Source: Wallemia ichthyophaga EXF-994
Lineage: Eukaryota; Basidiomycota; Wallemiomycetes; Wallemiales; Wallemiaceae
Direction: 5' to 3'
NCBI RefSeq assembly: GCF_000400465.1
Contig: NW_008806277.1
Span: 310,001 to 374,000 of the forward strand
DNA length: 64,000 bases
Under the pieces are notes generated by a model that had not been told where the DNA came from, did not search any database, and saw nothing but the letters and a program-made list of their open reading frames with translations. Positions 23,081 through 32,909 of the stretch are shown here, one piece after another. Made by a program: the position numbers and the translations under genes. Numbering within the stretch: the stretch's first letter is position 1; the number at the start of each line of letters is the position of its first letter.

Positions 23081-23596
23081 ATGACTGTAGCACCAGGCAC
23101 TCAAATACCACCAGCTTCCTTCAATTACATCCCCCACTCCAAAGACTCGGAATCAATCCAAGCCTGTGGAATTCCAATATCCCTCAACGCCCATGAGGAG
23201 TGGAAGGGCAAGCGAGTCGTCGTCATCAGCGTACCGGGCGCATTCACTCCGACTTGCCACGCCAACCACCTCCCCCCATTCGTCGCCAAGGCCTCTGAGA
23301 TCCACGATAAGGGCGCAGACGTCATTGCGTTTCTCAGCTCAAACGACCCGTTCGTGTTAAGTGCCTGGGCCAAGTCCGCGGGCGTGAAAGACAACTCTAT
23401 CATCTTCATCAGCGACGGCAACGCGGAGTGGTCAAAGCAATTGGGCCTCGACGTCGACCTCACTAGCAAGGGCATGGGCATGAGGTCCTCCCGCTACGCA
23501 CTCATTATCGACGACCTTAAATTGAGCTACGTTGCACAGGAAGAGCCAGGCAAATTACAAGTGAGCTCTGCAGATGCTATCCTCGCTAACCTGTAA
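23081..23596 (+). CDS. Peroxiredoxin, Prx5/Ahp1 type
   Basis: Thiol peroxidase that reduces hydrogen and alkyl peroxides. Single exon, 171 aa. The peroxidatic cysteine is Cys59 in PGAFTPTC. The rest of the Prx5 fold is visible: VVVISVPGAF, IAFLSSNDPFVLSAWAK, ISDGNAEWSKQLGLDVDL and MGMRSSRYALIIDD. Another cysteine (Cys29) lies N-terminal. No targeting peptide is evident, so it is probably cytosolic or peroxisomal without a clear SKL end. It shares a 35-bp intergenic gap with CUL3. Confidence 0.92.
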   Translation: MTVAPGTQIPPASFNYIPHSKDSESIQACGIPISLNAHEEWKGKRVVVISVPGAFTPTCHANHLPPFVAKASEIHDKGADVIAFLSSNDPFVLSAWAKSAGVKDNSIIFISDGNAEWSKQLGLDVDLTSKGMGMRSSRYALIIDDLKLSYVAQEEPGKLQVSSADAILANL

Positions 23597-23822
23597 AGTG
23601 ATATAGCTGTGTATATCCATGTGAAATTTTTCAAAAAGCAATGGTAAACAAAACGGATATGTGAGCGGGATTGCGGGAGATAGCGCCAAATTGATTGACT
23701 GAGAATTACTCATAATACCCGAATTATGATACAGTTTATGATATCATGTGACGCCATTAGGGCTAGATTTTGTTCGATGATCAAGTCCTATTTTTGCGCA
23801 TTCACTTGGAAATCACTTTGAA

Positions 23823-24337
23823 ATGCAATTGTTTGTTGAGCAAGCAAAAAAATCGGCCGAAATCGACTCAAATTCCGTTATTCAAAGCGTGAGTGTCTTG
23901 TGTCTGTTGGGATTGAAGGTGCTCACAGAATCGCCAAAAGCACCCACGCCCACCAAATGAAGCAGCAGCCTTCTCCAAATATCACGAATCCCATCATCTA
24001 GCCACTTGCCGTGAGTTTCGAGGTTCACCTCAGTGGCATCACTCACTAATCCCGCTCAGCTTACTATCCTGAATCGAAAAATCTTACAGGAAATGAAGAA
24101 ATTGATTACAGCCCGATAAGCCCGAGAGCAACAACCTACGACCAGCTCACCCGTAAGCTCAGGAGTACCTCTATCAGTAGACGTGGGTCCCAGATAAAAA
24201 GTCTCAGTTTCGGAAAGGCGCCGCAGAGGAGAAATTCGGTGCACTCGACAACATCGTCGACTGTAATATCTCCGACGTTAGGCTATAAGGAGGACTACGG
24301 ATGTGCGGATGGATATAGTGGCAAGCTGTATAAGTAA
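23823..24337 (+). CDS. Small three-exon gene, unknown protein of about 141 aa
   Basis: Not visible as a long open frame, but three exons join cleanly: 23823-23888, 23929-24010 and 24060-24337. Both introns have GTGAGT donors and good acceptors; the second has a canonical CTAAT branch region. The product starts MQLFVEQAKKSAEIDSNS and continues with KYHESHHLATCPYY and a Ser/Arg-rich C-terminus (STSISRRGSQIKSLSFGK, RRNSVHSTTSS) typical of phosphorylated disordered regions, for example RRNS and RRGS kinase sites. I do not recognise a family. Gene structure is well supported by phase; function is unknown. Confidence 0.6.
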
Positions 24338-24431
24338 CTTTCTGCTGACGTTCAGGTGTATAAGTTTTTGTGTATCTGTATATATGTTTGTATATGTTTG
24401 TATATGTGTTTAACAGCCACGCCAACTATCT

Positions 24432-25398
24432 CTAACTGCTTTTCCTATTCCATTCCACTAGCTGATCGAACTTGACCTGAGTGCCGCCAAAGATATCAAG
24501 TGCGCTGTGGCTAGTGAGTTTACTTATATCGCAGTAAACATAGCCTACCTTCCATACGTAAGATCCACTTTGCCATGTGATAGGGTGTTCACTAGGTCCA
24601 AATCGTCAATGTCTGAGCAGTAAAAGTGAGAAACAAGACGAAAAGCACCATCAAAACCTACGCTTAGCACCGCCAGCGTATGTAGTTGGTATACTAACCC
24701 ACTCGCCGAGCTTCTGCACCAAATCCTCATCGATCCCATTACACAAACCCTCTACATCGGCAGCGTGGATGAGGAATTCTGAGCAAAACTGGCTAATCAA
24801 GCTGATAGAATCCTGTGTGACCTCCATATCGGTGAGGGTCTGCCATTTGTTCATGGCTACCACCCAGCGATTATCACGACGTCTGCAACTGAGATCCACG
24901 ACGAGTCTGTGCCTTCCAACAGACTGGGATACACTGCGCAGCCTCTCTAAGCTGAAAGAAGCGTCTGGGAAGAGGAAGCTAGTTACGATAACCTGAAATG
25001 GGTCTTGTGAGTTAAGCAAATGACGTGCAATCACGATAAGCCACCTTCTCTGCACCGGCCACAATCCACTGCTCTGCATTAGCGTCATTAATCCCACCGC
25101 CTACATGCATCGCGTCTGCATAAACAGCTTTAGTGCTTTGATAACGGCTATGTGGTGCAATCTACACACCGGGCCACGCTGCGACGGCGGAGAGGGCTGC
25201 ATCGTCATTTCCTGCGCCTAATTTTATTATGTGTCCGCCGATAAGCCCGTTATCGTGGTAAAGTCGCGCGTACTCTGCTGGAGCCATCTCTGCGACAAAG
25301 TTGGTGTGTAACGCCGCGGGATCGTTCGATAGAGTACCGCCAACGATCTGCTTGACGACGCCGCTGTGTAGATCGATGCACGGTCTGAATTTTGTCAT
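24432..25398 (-). CDS. HIS6: ProFAR isomerase HIS6 (histidine biosynthesis step 4)
   Basis: TIM-barrel aldose-ketose isomerase (phosphoribosylformimino-AICAR-P isomerase, EC 5.3.1.16). Start at 25398 ([13 protein letters not shown]), with the catalytic Asp in [16 protein letters not shown]. Introns join AWP to [17 protein letters not shown] to [16 protein letters not shown] to HIDDLDLVN, and LTYGS to HSALDIFGG. The second half contains [20 protein letters not shown] and [16 protein letters not shown]. The C-terminus is [15 protein letters not shown]. About 257 aa, close to the yeast enzyme. It is divergent from the PPR gene with 56 bp between starts. Confidence 0.94.
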
Positions 25399-25454
25399 CA
25401 AAGGTTTTGCGTGTTGGGTGTTTTGAGCAAACCACCAACAGCAGCTATAGCACC

Positions 25455-27173
25455 ATGTTCAGGGCATTCCCCAATTCGGCAGTTAGAGTTGCCGGTGTTA
25501 GAGTTGCCGGCGTCTCGGCTCGGCGTATCAGTACACAGCCAGGCTCGGGCTCAGGCTTAGGCTCGCGCACACGCAACACACAACATCCCCACACTCACCA
25601 CTCACGCTCACACTCACACCCACGCCCACGCAAACCCACTTACGACGGCACTGGGAAGTTGCAGGCGAATGACTCGTACTTGCTCAGCCAGCGCGTCCGG
25701 GAGCTCAGCCAGCGTAGCAAATTCGACGAGGCACTTAAATTGGTCCTTAGTGAGAGCAGGGGCGAGGGGCTAGCGAATGTTGTTGTGTGGAACCAGCTTC
25801 TACAGGAATCCCGCGTGGCTCAAAACTCAAATCCCACAGAGACATACAAACTTTTTATGGACATGAAAAAAAGAGGTATCACCCCTAATTCCCGCAGCTA
25901 TACTATTCTTTTTAGAGCTTTTAGCGGCGGCGAGAAAGATCGTCCGTCAAAGAAGACTCTCGAGGCTGCATTGACCGTCTTCCGCCAGTTAGGCAGCTAC
26001 CACGCTTACCTGCGCGAGGAAATGGATGAAGAAATTATCCAAGAGGAAAGCAGTGTTCTTCCTATCAACGCTTACCTCGCTCTTCTCGCTAAAGTGGCCC
26101 ATTCTTACGAAATGATGAAAATTTTCGACGATATGGCTCAATCTGGCCCTAGCTCACCCGACCTGTACACCTACACCACCATCTTCCAGGGTCTACTACG
26201 CGCTGGCCAGGCAGAGGATGTGGAGCGTGGCCATGAGTTGTGGCGGGTGTATATCGCGCGTCTGAAACAGGCCAGTATTGATGCAGATAACGGCGCAGAT
26301 AATGCCACACAATCGCTCCAACGCCTCACCCCAGACACAGCACTCATCTCGAATGTCCTCCGTCTGTTCACAAAAGGCACGCCGAAAGACTGCAAAGCGG
26401 GTTTAATGATAGCCCACACCTTCCTCTCCGTCCCGGCCCCATCACCGTTTATAGAGAGACAAAAAGGGTATCTACCGCGAGTCGAACTGAACGACCGCGT
26501 CATAGATTCTCTATTCCACCTCGGTCTGGCTGCTGGGCGGCCGTCACTGGTGATACGTCATGCAGATCACCTCCTCAACCAGGAAAAGGTGCGCTCGTTT
26601 CTTCGCACGCGCAGCATGTTCTTCGCCCTCCTCGCCTGTGCGCGGGAAGGAGATGCGGGGAAGGCAATTGAGTATCTGCGGGTGATGCGTTCGCTCAAGC
26701 ATGGACAGCCAGATGCACAGTCATTCGAGCAGGCCATGGCTGCTGCTATGAGGGCGCAAAATGCGTCGTACAAGAAGGCCTGCGAGGTGTGGGAGATGGT
26801 GCAGGCTACCAAGACACCCGTAGACATACGCATTATGAGCTCACTCATGAAGGCGTCGCTTAATGAGAGGGATGTGGATGTGTGGGATGCGCTGGAGAAG
26901 CTGAGCGGATTCCCACTCTCAGCTTTCTTCAATGCGAAAACACATGCAGCACACCCCAATGACTCTCGCGGCCAGCTCAAACATCAGCAATTCTGGGAAC
27001 ATAGACTCGCTAAGAGCCTTTTGCAGGCTGTAGATAGAGTGGGGCGGGGTGAACACGTGAATATCCCTGGTAAAACGCGTAGACATGACGAGATGCTGGA
27101 TGAATACGCCGACATGGCGAGAACGGTGTTAGGAGTGGAGCAGAGAGCACCCCGCAAGCAACACAAGCAATAA
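25455..27173 (+). CDS. Pentatricopeptide repeat protein, mitochondrial
   Basis: Single-exon gene, 572 aa from the ATG at 25455. The N-terminus MFRAFPNSAVRVAGVRVAG is Arg-rich without acidic residues, a likely mitochondrial targeting peptide. It contains a small in-frame duplication (VRVAG twice). A His/Arg/Ser-rich linker follows, then helical 35-residue-type repeats such as VVVWNQLLQESRVAQNSNPT, GITPNSRSYTILFRAFSGG and PDLYTYTTIFQGLLRAGQAE. Such proteins bind organellar RNA; the layout resembles fungal PPR proteins acting on the mitochondrial ribosome or mRNAs. The specific orthologue is not identified. Confidence 0.82.
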   Translation: MFRAFPNSAVRVAGVRVAGVSARRISTQPGSGSGLGSRTRNTQHPHTHHSRSHSHPRPRKPTYDGTGKLQANDSYLLSQRVRELSQRSKFDEALKLVLSESRGEGLANVVVWNQLLQESRVAQNSNPTETYKLFMDMKKRGITPNSRSYTILFRAFSGGEKDRPSKKTLEAALTVFRQLGSYHAYLREEMDEEIIQEESSVLPINAYLALLAKVAHSYEMMKIFDDMAQSGPSSPDLYTYTTIFQGLLRAGQAEDVERGHELWRVYIARLKQASIDADNGADNATQSLQRLTPDTALISNVLRLFTKGTPKDCKAGLMIAHTFLSVPAPSPFIERQKGYLPRVELNDRVIDSLFHLGLAAGRPSLVIRHADHLLNQEKVRSFLRTRSMFFALLACAREGDAGKAIEYLRVMRSLKHGQPDAQSFEQAMAAAMRAQNASYKKACEVWEMVQATKTPVDIRIMSSLMKASLNERDVDVWDALEKLSGFPLSAFFNAKTHAAHPNDSRGQLKHQQFWEHRLAKSLLQAVDRVGRGEHVNIPGKTRRHDEMLDEYADMARTVLGVEQRAPRKQHKQ

Positions 27174-27298
27174 CATTTGAATGTATTCATGTATTCATGT
27201 ATTCATATATTCATATATTCATTATTTATTTTCTCTACGGGAATTTCCGGTTCGACGCGGCATCTCTCCGGCTTACGGCTTAGATCAACACACTGAGG

Positions 27299-29143
27299 AT
27301 GAAAATAACAGGCGCAACAAATATCCACAAATTAGGAGGCACTCAGGGGACACATGCAGCGCGGAACCTGATGCAGCTGACGCACTCTCCGTCGTGTGGC
27401 TGCTCGGCGTGTGGCAGTGGCAGTCGCAGTCTCAATTCTCAGAATGGGCCCGTCGGCGACAATGCATTTGAGGTGGGAGGCTAATTCTGCAGCGTAGAGA
27501 ATCACCTCACACCGCACTCTACACTCTACTCCAGATGCAATCGGCGGCTATCCGATTCGGTCATAACGTCACGAGAGAAGTCGGCCAAGATCTCGCGTCG
27601 ATGCGGGCGCGGATGGTGGGCGTGTACACGGATCCCACAGTAGCGCGACTGAGGCCAGTTAGAGCGGTGGGTGTGTGTCAGGTAGGTGTGCACCGCTAAC
27701 GCGCGTGCGCGTGCGCGTTTAGGTACTCGAGAGCCTCGAAGAGAACATGGTCCCACACAAGTTGTTCGAGCAGGTCAAATGTGAACCCAACGAAGACAGT
27801 TTGCAGGCAGCTATCGACTTTGCACGCCTGCACAACTTTTCCCATTTCGTTGCGTGAGCTAGGCCTAACTACTATCCGGACCACAAGCACTGACTATGGA
27901 TTCACAGCGTCGGCGGCGGCTCTACAATAGACACTACCAAAGTAGCCAACCTCTTCAGCGTTTACAAGAACGATCCTCTGCTCACCTTTGTCAATGCGCC
28001 CGTTGGGAAGGGGCAATTAGTGACGCAGCCGCTCAACCCGCTCATAGCGATTCCTACGACGGCCGGTACGGGCTCGGAGACGACTGGGCAGGCCATTTAC
28101 GATCATCAGAGCTTAGGCGCCAAGACGGGGATAGCGTCGCGCATGCTTAGACCCACTATGGGCATAGTGGATGCTTGGAATATCGACACATGTCCTGTGG
28201 AAGTGCATATAAGCGCTGGATTAGATACGCTATTTCACGCTCTCGAATCATACACCGCTATACCCTACACACAACGCTCACCACGCCCCCAGCACCCGTC
28301 GGAAAGACCCGCTTATCAGGGCGCGAACCCCATGTCGGATGTGTTTTCCCTCTGGGCACTCAAAACGACGGTCAAGAATCTGCCCAAGGTCGCAGCGGAC
28401 CCAACGGACAAACGCGCTAAAGAACAGATGCTCCTCGCTTCCACTTTCGCCGGCTACGGGTTCGGTACGGCTGGAGTGCACTGTGAGTCTTGAGGTTGTA
28501 AAAGTATGTGTTCTAACTGTGTCTTAGTATGTCACGCTTCTTCATACCCTGTAAGAAGGATTTTGATCATTAGAAACGAGAGAAGTCCTGACACTTTCAC
28601 AGATATCCGGCCTCAATAAGAAAGGTCCTCAGTATTGTCATCCGGGATATGAGGATGTAGGAGAAGCAATAATTCCACATGGCATCAGCGTCGCGTTGAC
28701 GGGACCAGCTGTGTTCAAGTTCACCACACCATCTAACCCCGCACGGCACCGCGAGGCTGCGGCTATCTTCGCTGGAATGGATATGGAACCGGCTGAGTGG
28801 GCCAGGCTTCCCGACAGCGATATCGGCCAGCTGCTCTAGTGAGTTGTGTGATTTTGTGGGGTGTATTGCTGACGTGAACTTTTCAGCGACCAGATTGTTG
28901 CTTTCTTGGGTAAGCTCGGCGTGCCAATGGGATTGAGCCGTGTGGGGTACACGCATTCGCATATTCCAGCACTGTGAGTCGGGTATCGGAGCGGGTAGAT
29001 GACTTTCTAATACAAACACTCTCAGCGTCGATGGCACGCTCCCGCAGAGGAGAGTCCTCAGTCTGGCGCCTAACTTTGACCCAGGTGTGGATGTGGCTAG
29101 GGAACATCTCGCTGGGATTCTCGAGTCGTCAATGAGGTATTGA
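27299..29143 (+). CDS. Hydroxyacid-oxoacid transhydrogenase (ADHFE1-like)
   Basis: Group III (iron-type) alcohol dehydrogenase family enzyme. The ADHFE1 branch couples 4-hydroxybutyrate oxidation to 2-oxoglutarate reduction in mitochondria. Seven introns. Exon 1 ends GDNAFE and splices to [17 protein letters not shown], matching the NAFEM-S-IRYG start of the family. Later: [11 protein letters not shown] (NAD loop), [44 protein letters not shown] and IPHGISVAL, which supply the Asp and three His metal ligands. The first 50 residues are Ser/His/Cys-rich and could be a targeting peptide. Intron 2 (27667-27722) contains an alternating GCGCGT tract. Confidence 0.88.
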
Positions 29144-29367
29144 GGGTAGTAATATTCAATGTCGCCACGATTATCATAATGCATAAAGCAGTCTAATGTA
29201 CATCTATAAATCCAACATGACATATGTCTTAAATCTATTCAAACAAATCGGCTCTCAGTACTTATTGGTAAAGTCAGTGAAGTGAGTTGCAATATGGTGG
29301 AGCGTGTCAATAGGTTTGATATTGAAGTTTTTTGTCTGACCTTTTGTGGCGTATTTAGCACGCATTT

Positions 29368-29394
29368 GACGCGTAGATGACGCGTAGATGACGC
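29368..29394 (+). promoter_or_regulatory. Tandem TGACGCGT repeat (MCB/CRE-like words)
   Basis: The unit gacgcgtagat is repeated perfectly twice, then gacgc. Each full copy contains ACGCGT, the MBF/MCB core of fungal G1-S promoters, overlapping TGACG, a CREB/ATF half-site. It lies about 390 bp upstream of RTC3 and 25 bp before the small candidate frame at 29419. Function is inferred only. Confidence 0.35.
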
Positions 29395-29418
29395 TTGCCG
29401 ATACGATTCCATCTGATA

Positions 29419-29712
29419 ATGGATCAAATTTCGTTGAAAACCTCTCTACGATACGCTACTCTGCGGATGTCATCGAGGGTTCATTGGATGCACATTTTTC
29501 TTTTTAAATCTTACAAGAACGAAGAAAGTAGTAATATTGCAAGCCATTGTGATGATTACAACGTCAAGTATTATGATCTGTGTGACGTCACCTTGATCAA
29601 TCTGATATTACCATGGATAGAAGAGAGAGCAGAGGAAGAGGAATGGTGTGGATTTGATAGGGCTTTCCAAGGATATCAACATCTACGTCATAAATATCTA
29701 TCTGCTCATTAA
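29419..29712 (+). CDS. Possible small gene, 97 aa, uncertain
   Basis: An open frame from an ATG at 29419 (MDQISLKTSLRYA) to a stop at 29712. The second half has protein-like composition (VTLINLILPWIEERAEEEEW), but no family is recognised and no splice evidence exists. It sits directly after the TGACGCGT repeat. It could be chance in a 640-bp gap. Confidence 0.25.
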   Translation: MDQISLKTSLRYATLRMSSRVHWMHIFLFKSYKNEESSNIASHCDDYNVKYYDLCDVTLINLILPWIEERAEEEEWCGFDRAFQGYQHLRHKYLSAH

Positions 29713-29783
29713 AATTTATTTCAAGTCGTGGGGCCAAGGGATCCTAAGCGAAACGTCTTTTTCGTTCACAACGACAAACCAAA

Positions 29784-30098
29784 ATGAAGAGCACAACACA
29801 AGTATTCTACAAGCCATCACCTACCGAACACGAGACCTTCTCAGTGGTTGTAAACCCAGACGAGTACAAGAAGTGGTCACAAGGCGACAGGACGATCCCA
29901 TTGGTTGAAGTTGTCGACTCATTTGATATCTTCTACTCTGAACAAGGCTTCCAAGGCAAGTTGGGCAGAGCTTCAAAGCAGCAATTGGACAATGTTTTCG
30001 GTACTCACACTGATGACGTCGTCGTCGCAAAGATATTGGAAGCTGGTACTGATCAACCAACTGAATTGAGTGGTGGTAGCGCAATCAAGCATCGTTAA
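29784..30098 (+). CDS. RTC3: SBDS-domain small protein, RTC3-like
   Basis: Single-exon protein of 104 aa consisting of one SBDS N-terminal-type (FYSH) domain, as in budding-yeast Rtc3, a stress-linked protein with a reported link to RNA metabolism. Diagnostic segments are FSVVVNPDEYKKWSQGD, IPLVEVVDSFDIFYSEQG, QGKLGRASKQQLDNVFGT and VVAKILEAG. There is no second or third SBDS domain, so it is not the ribosome-maturation factor Sdo1. Ends shortly after a Gly/Ser-rich tail. Confidence 0.88.
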   Translation: MKSTTQVFYKPSPTEHETFSVVVNPDEYKKWSQGDRTIPLVEVVDSFDIFYSEQGFQGKLGRASKQQLDNVFGTHTDDVVVAKILEAGTDQPTELSGGSAIKHR

Positions 30099-30233
30099 AG
30101 GAATTTCATTTTGATCCTACGAAACGAATCTAACGAGAAAATTTGACGCATGTTTTACATTTGAATAATGAATTGATTTGGATGCATTTGTTTAACATGC
30201 TTGGGTATATGTGCGTGTACAATATACAAAGAC

Positions 30234-30659
30234 TTAATTTGATTTCTTAGTGTTGCCGTTATCATTCCACTTGACGGGATTCTTATTGTAACATGGCCAA
30301 GCTGGACCAACCACCTATCAAGAGTTAATTAGAGTGATATTATACTTGAAATTCACCCACAATCGCCGCAATTACGCATCCAGCCACGAAGATTATTCCC
30401 GTCACTTCAATTCTCTGCATAGCCCATCCAATGACGAATGCTATAATCTACATAACAAATAAGCACGCCTCTCACACTCCACATATACTCACCGTCGTTG
30501 TGGATATAATGTACTTCTGCAGACGCTCTGCTTTCAGTTGACCGATGTAGTCCTGGGGAGTTGGTGTAAGCGTGTTTACTGCAGCGTGCACTAAACAGCA
30601 ACATGAAACCCCAATCAACGTACAATTTCACCCGCCAAAAACCTCTGAATACGCTCCAT
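30234..30659 (-). CDS. SPC1: Signal peptidase complex subunit 1 (SPC12)
   Basis: Small ER membrane subunit of signal peptidase. Four exons give 93 aa. The first exon (MERIQRFLA, 28 nt) is joined by a 53-nt intron to VNTLTPTPQDYIGQLKAERL. The next introns lie after YIISTTT and after VIAAI. Two membrane segments are visible, IIAFVIGWAMQ and TGIIFVAGCVIAAIVVG, followed by the family end PAWPCYNKNPVKWN. No single exon is long enough to be seen as an open frame, so the gene is easily missed. Its start codon is 18 bp from that of the divergent dehydratase gene. Confidence 0.88.
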
Positions 30660-30677
30660 CGATGTTAGAACTCAACG

Positions 30678-31359
30678 ATGAAATTGGGATATTTGGGACC
30701 AGTTGGGAGTTATTCGAATATATTAACAGAGAAATACTTTGCTCACTCCACATACACTCTCCACCCGCACTCGCAGATACAGCAGCTCTTTGAAAATCTC
30801 GACAGCGACGCAATTGAGTTGGCGATTGTACCGATCAGGAATTCAACGTTTGGGGAGGTACGCGAGAGTGCTGAGGAGAGAGCAATACGGCCGAAGCTGC
30901 GAAAGCTAAGAGAATATTCACTCAAAGTGGAGCATTGTCTTGTGGGAAGGCAGGGAAGTAAGGTGGAAGACGTACAATTGGTCAGCTCACACGAGCAAGC
31001 GCTGGGACAGTGTAGGGAGTATTTAGCAGGCAGAGGCATAGCCAAACACCTCAAAGCATCTTCTACCGCTAACGCTACGCATTCTTTGTCAACACAAAAC
31101 TCAATTGAAGGCGTGGATGTGGGGAAATGTGCGAGTATCTGCTCAGAGAGTTGCGCAGGTTTGTTCGATAATCTTGCTATACTGGATAAAGGTATACAAG
31201 ATAACAAAGGTGGGCTAGATTAGCGGGGCTTTGATGGCTTTGAGTTGACTCGAATTTGCAGACAACACTACAACATTCTATCTCATGTCTTATAGAGATA
31301 TTGATGGGCATTCACAGTCACCAATCACCACTCAACAGAATAACCTTTTTGGTCTGTAG
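30678..31359 (+). CDS. PHA2: Prephenate dehydratase-like protein, no ACT domain
   Basis: Related to prephenate dehydratase, which makes phenylpyruvate for phenylalanine synthesis. It begins MKLGYLGPVGSYSNILTEKY (the GP-G-YS start of the family), then QIQQLFENLDSDAIELAIVP. One intron (31210-31261) joins QDNK to DNTTTFYLMSY. The product has 209 aa, ending soon after this point. It therefore lacks the C-terminal ACT domain that senses phenylalanine in most homologues. The family motif VPIENS reads VPIRNS here, and the essential T-R-F motif reads T-T-F. Either a diverged enzyme or one that has lost activity. Divergent from SPC1 with 18 bp between starts. Confidence 0.7.
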
Positions 31360-31629
31360 GATTCACCGCTGTACTTGAAAGGCGCCAATTTCAACGGCAA
31401 GAAGGCGAAAAAGGTTAAATTGCGTAGAATTTATTGCTCATTATGTATTTCACATCCAAATCCCTTTTGCCGTATTCAAATTACTCCAATATACATGAAT
31501 TAGATTTATTTACGACCAGCTAGCTTTAGTAAGATTGAATGAACATCGTAGTAAACCTTCCCTCTGCCAAGCTGCCGACTTGAATCACTCCTTCTCAGTC
31601 CCTCTAACCCCAACCACCAACACTGCCGA

Positions 31630-32896
31630 ATGAACTCATTGAAGCTGATAGACAGAATTCTAACAGCGCCGTTGAGAAGATCGCGGAGGAGTAGATATAG
31701 GAGAGCTTATGCAAGTGCAGGTGGGTGGCCTTCCTGCCTTGTGTACGCCATTCTAACACGCATGCGTGATACAGACATACATCTACAATTCAATACACCT
31801 AGAGTGCGCAGCAATAGCCTAAATAGATCCATCTTCCAATATTTATACACTTTCTTTTCAAAAGCCGAGAAGCCGACGCATACGCAGCCAATCAACGACG
31901 AATCCAATCTACACAAGGAGAAGGATCAATTGGATGAGTTCTTGAGCGTCGATAGTAGCAGTGGCAGTGGTACTGTCAAGAAGCGCCCATCGTATCATGA
32001 TTTACTCACAAACCCACCAAAACAAAAACAATCAAACAAAACCAAAGACCAGCAAAATCCATTTGCGCGTGTGTTTTTTGCTTACATTACATGAAACCAT
32101 CTTACAAGTCCCAACAGCGCCCTTTAATAGGCGACGAACAACCTCTAGTGACGGTTTACTTCCGAATCCATTGCCTTCGCGAAATTTGTTGGCTGTGAGT
32201 GGTGGCAGTACAACTACAACACCTTCAACATCTTCATCGCCTTCTCATACCCCTTCAATCGTTGAGCAACAAAAGAAGTTGACAAGCAAGTCAACAGGCG
32301 TGCACATGCCAAAAACTTTGGTACTTGACTTGGATGAAACACTGATTCACTCTACTAGCAAAGCACCCGCACGTATCGCCAATTCTTTCAGTCTTGGTTT
32401 GAGAGGTGTTTTGCAGGGAGGCAGTAATGATGGCGGTGCACATATGGTTGAAGTAGTTTTAGGTGGTAGATCGGTACTCTATCATGTCTATAAACGACCT
32501 CACTTAGATTTCTTTTTAAAAAAAGTGGCTAGTTGGTATACACTTGTGATATTCACCGCATCAATGCAAGAATACGCAGATCCTGTTATTGATTGGATAG
32601 ACGGTGGCAGGGGGGTGTTTGCAAAGAGGTTATTCAGGGAATCATGCACACAAGCCTCGAATGGATCTTATATGAAAGATCTAGATGTTATAGATAAGGA
32701 CAACGATTTGAGTAGAGTAGCTCTAGTCGATAATTCACCTATCAGCTACTCGATAAATCCAGCCAATGGGATACCAATATCTGGGTGGATATCAGATCCC
32801 AACGATGAAGCGTTGCTCGATCTGCTACCATTTCTAGACAGTCTGCGCTTCACAACGGACGTTCGACGTGTTTTAGGAGTTAGAGGGTTTACGTGA
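31630..32896 (+). CDS. NEM1: Nem1/Dullard-type phosphatase (FCP1-like domain)
   Basis: HAD-superfamily Ser/Thr phosphatase of the nuclear envelope and ER. With Spo7 it dephosphorylates the lipin Pah1 and controls lipid synthesis. Three exons: an intron after YASAG and another after QNPFA. The basic N-terminus (RSRRSRYRRAYAS) and the segment IFQYLYTFF may contact membrane. A Ser/Thr-rich linker precedes the catalytic domain: TLVLDLDETLIHS (DxDxT), YHVYKRPHLDFFLKKVASWY, LVIFTASMQEYADPVID, DLSRVALVDNSP and GWISDPNDEALLDLLPFLDS. The end RRVLGVRGFT is close to the domain end. Converges with FAP7, 13 bp between stops. Confidence 0.88.
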
Positions 32897-32909
32897 GTGT
32901 ATATATAAA

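Larger units (their letters stand above)
29144..29783. other. Intergenic 640 bp with possible small gene and MCB-like repeat
   Basis: Between the transhydrogenase stop and the RTC3 start. It contains two tandem copies of gacgcgtagat (29368-29389) plus a partial third, each with ACGCGT, and one open frame of 97 codons (29419-29712) listed separately with low confidence. Nothing else is recognisable. Confidence 0.5.

Noticed and set aside
27181-27471. 96-codon plus-strand frame before the transhydrogenase
   Set aside because: Repetitive start (tattcatgtattcat) and wrong frame; the ATG at 27299 gives the conserved NAFEM junction.
28597-29223. 208-codon minus-strand frame
   Set aside because: It lies antisense to the well-supported transhydrogenase exons; the composition is a shadow.
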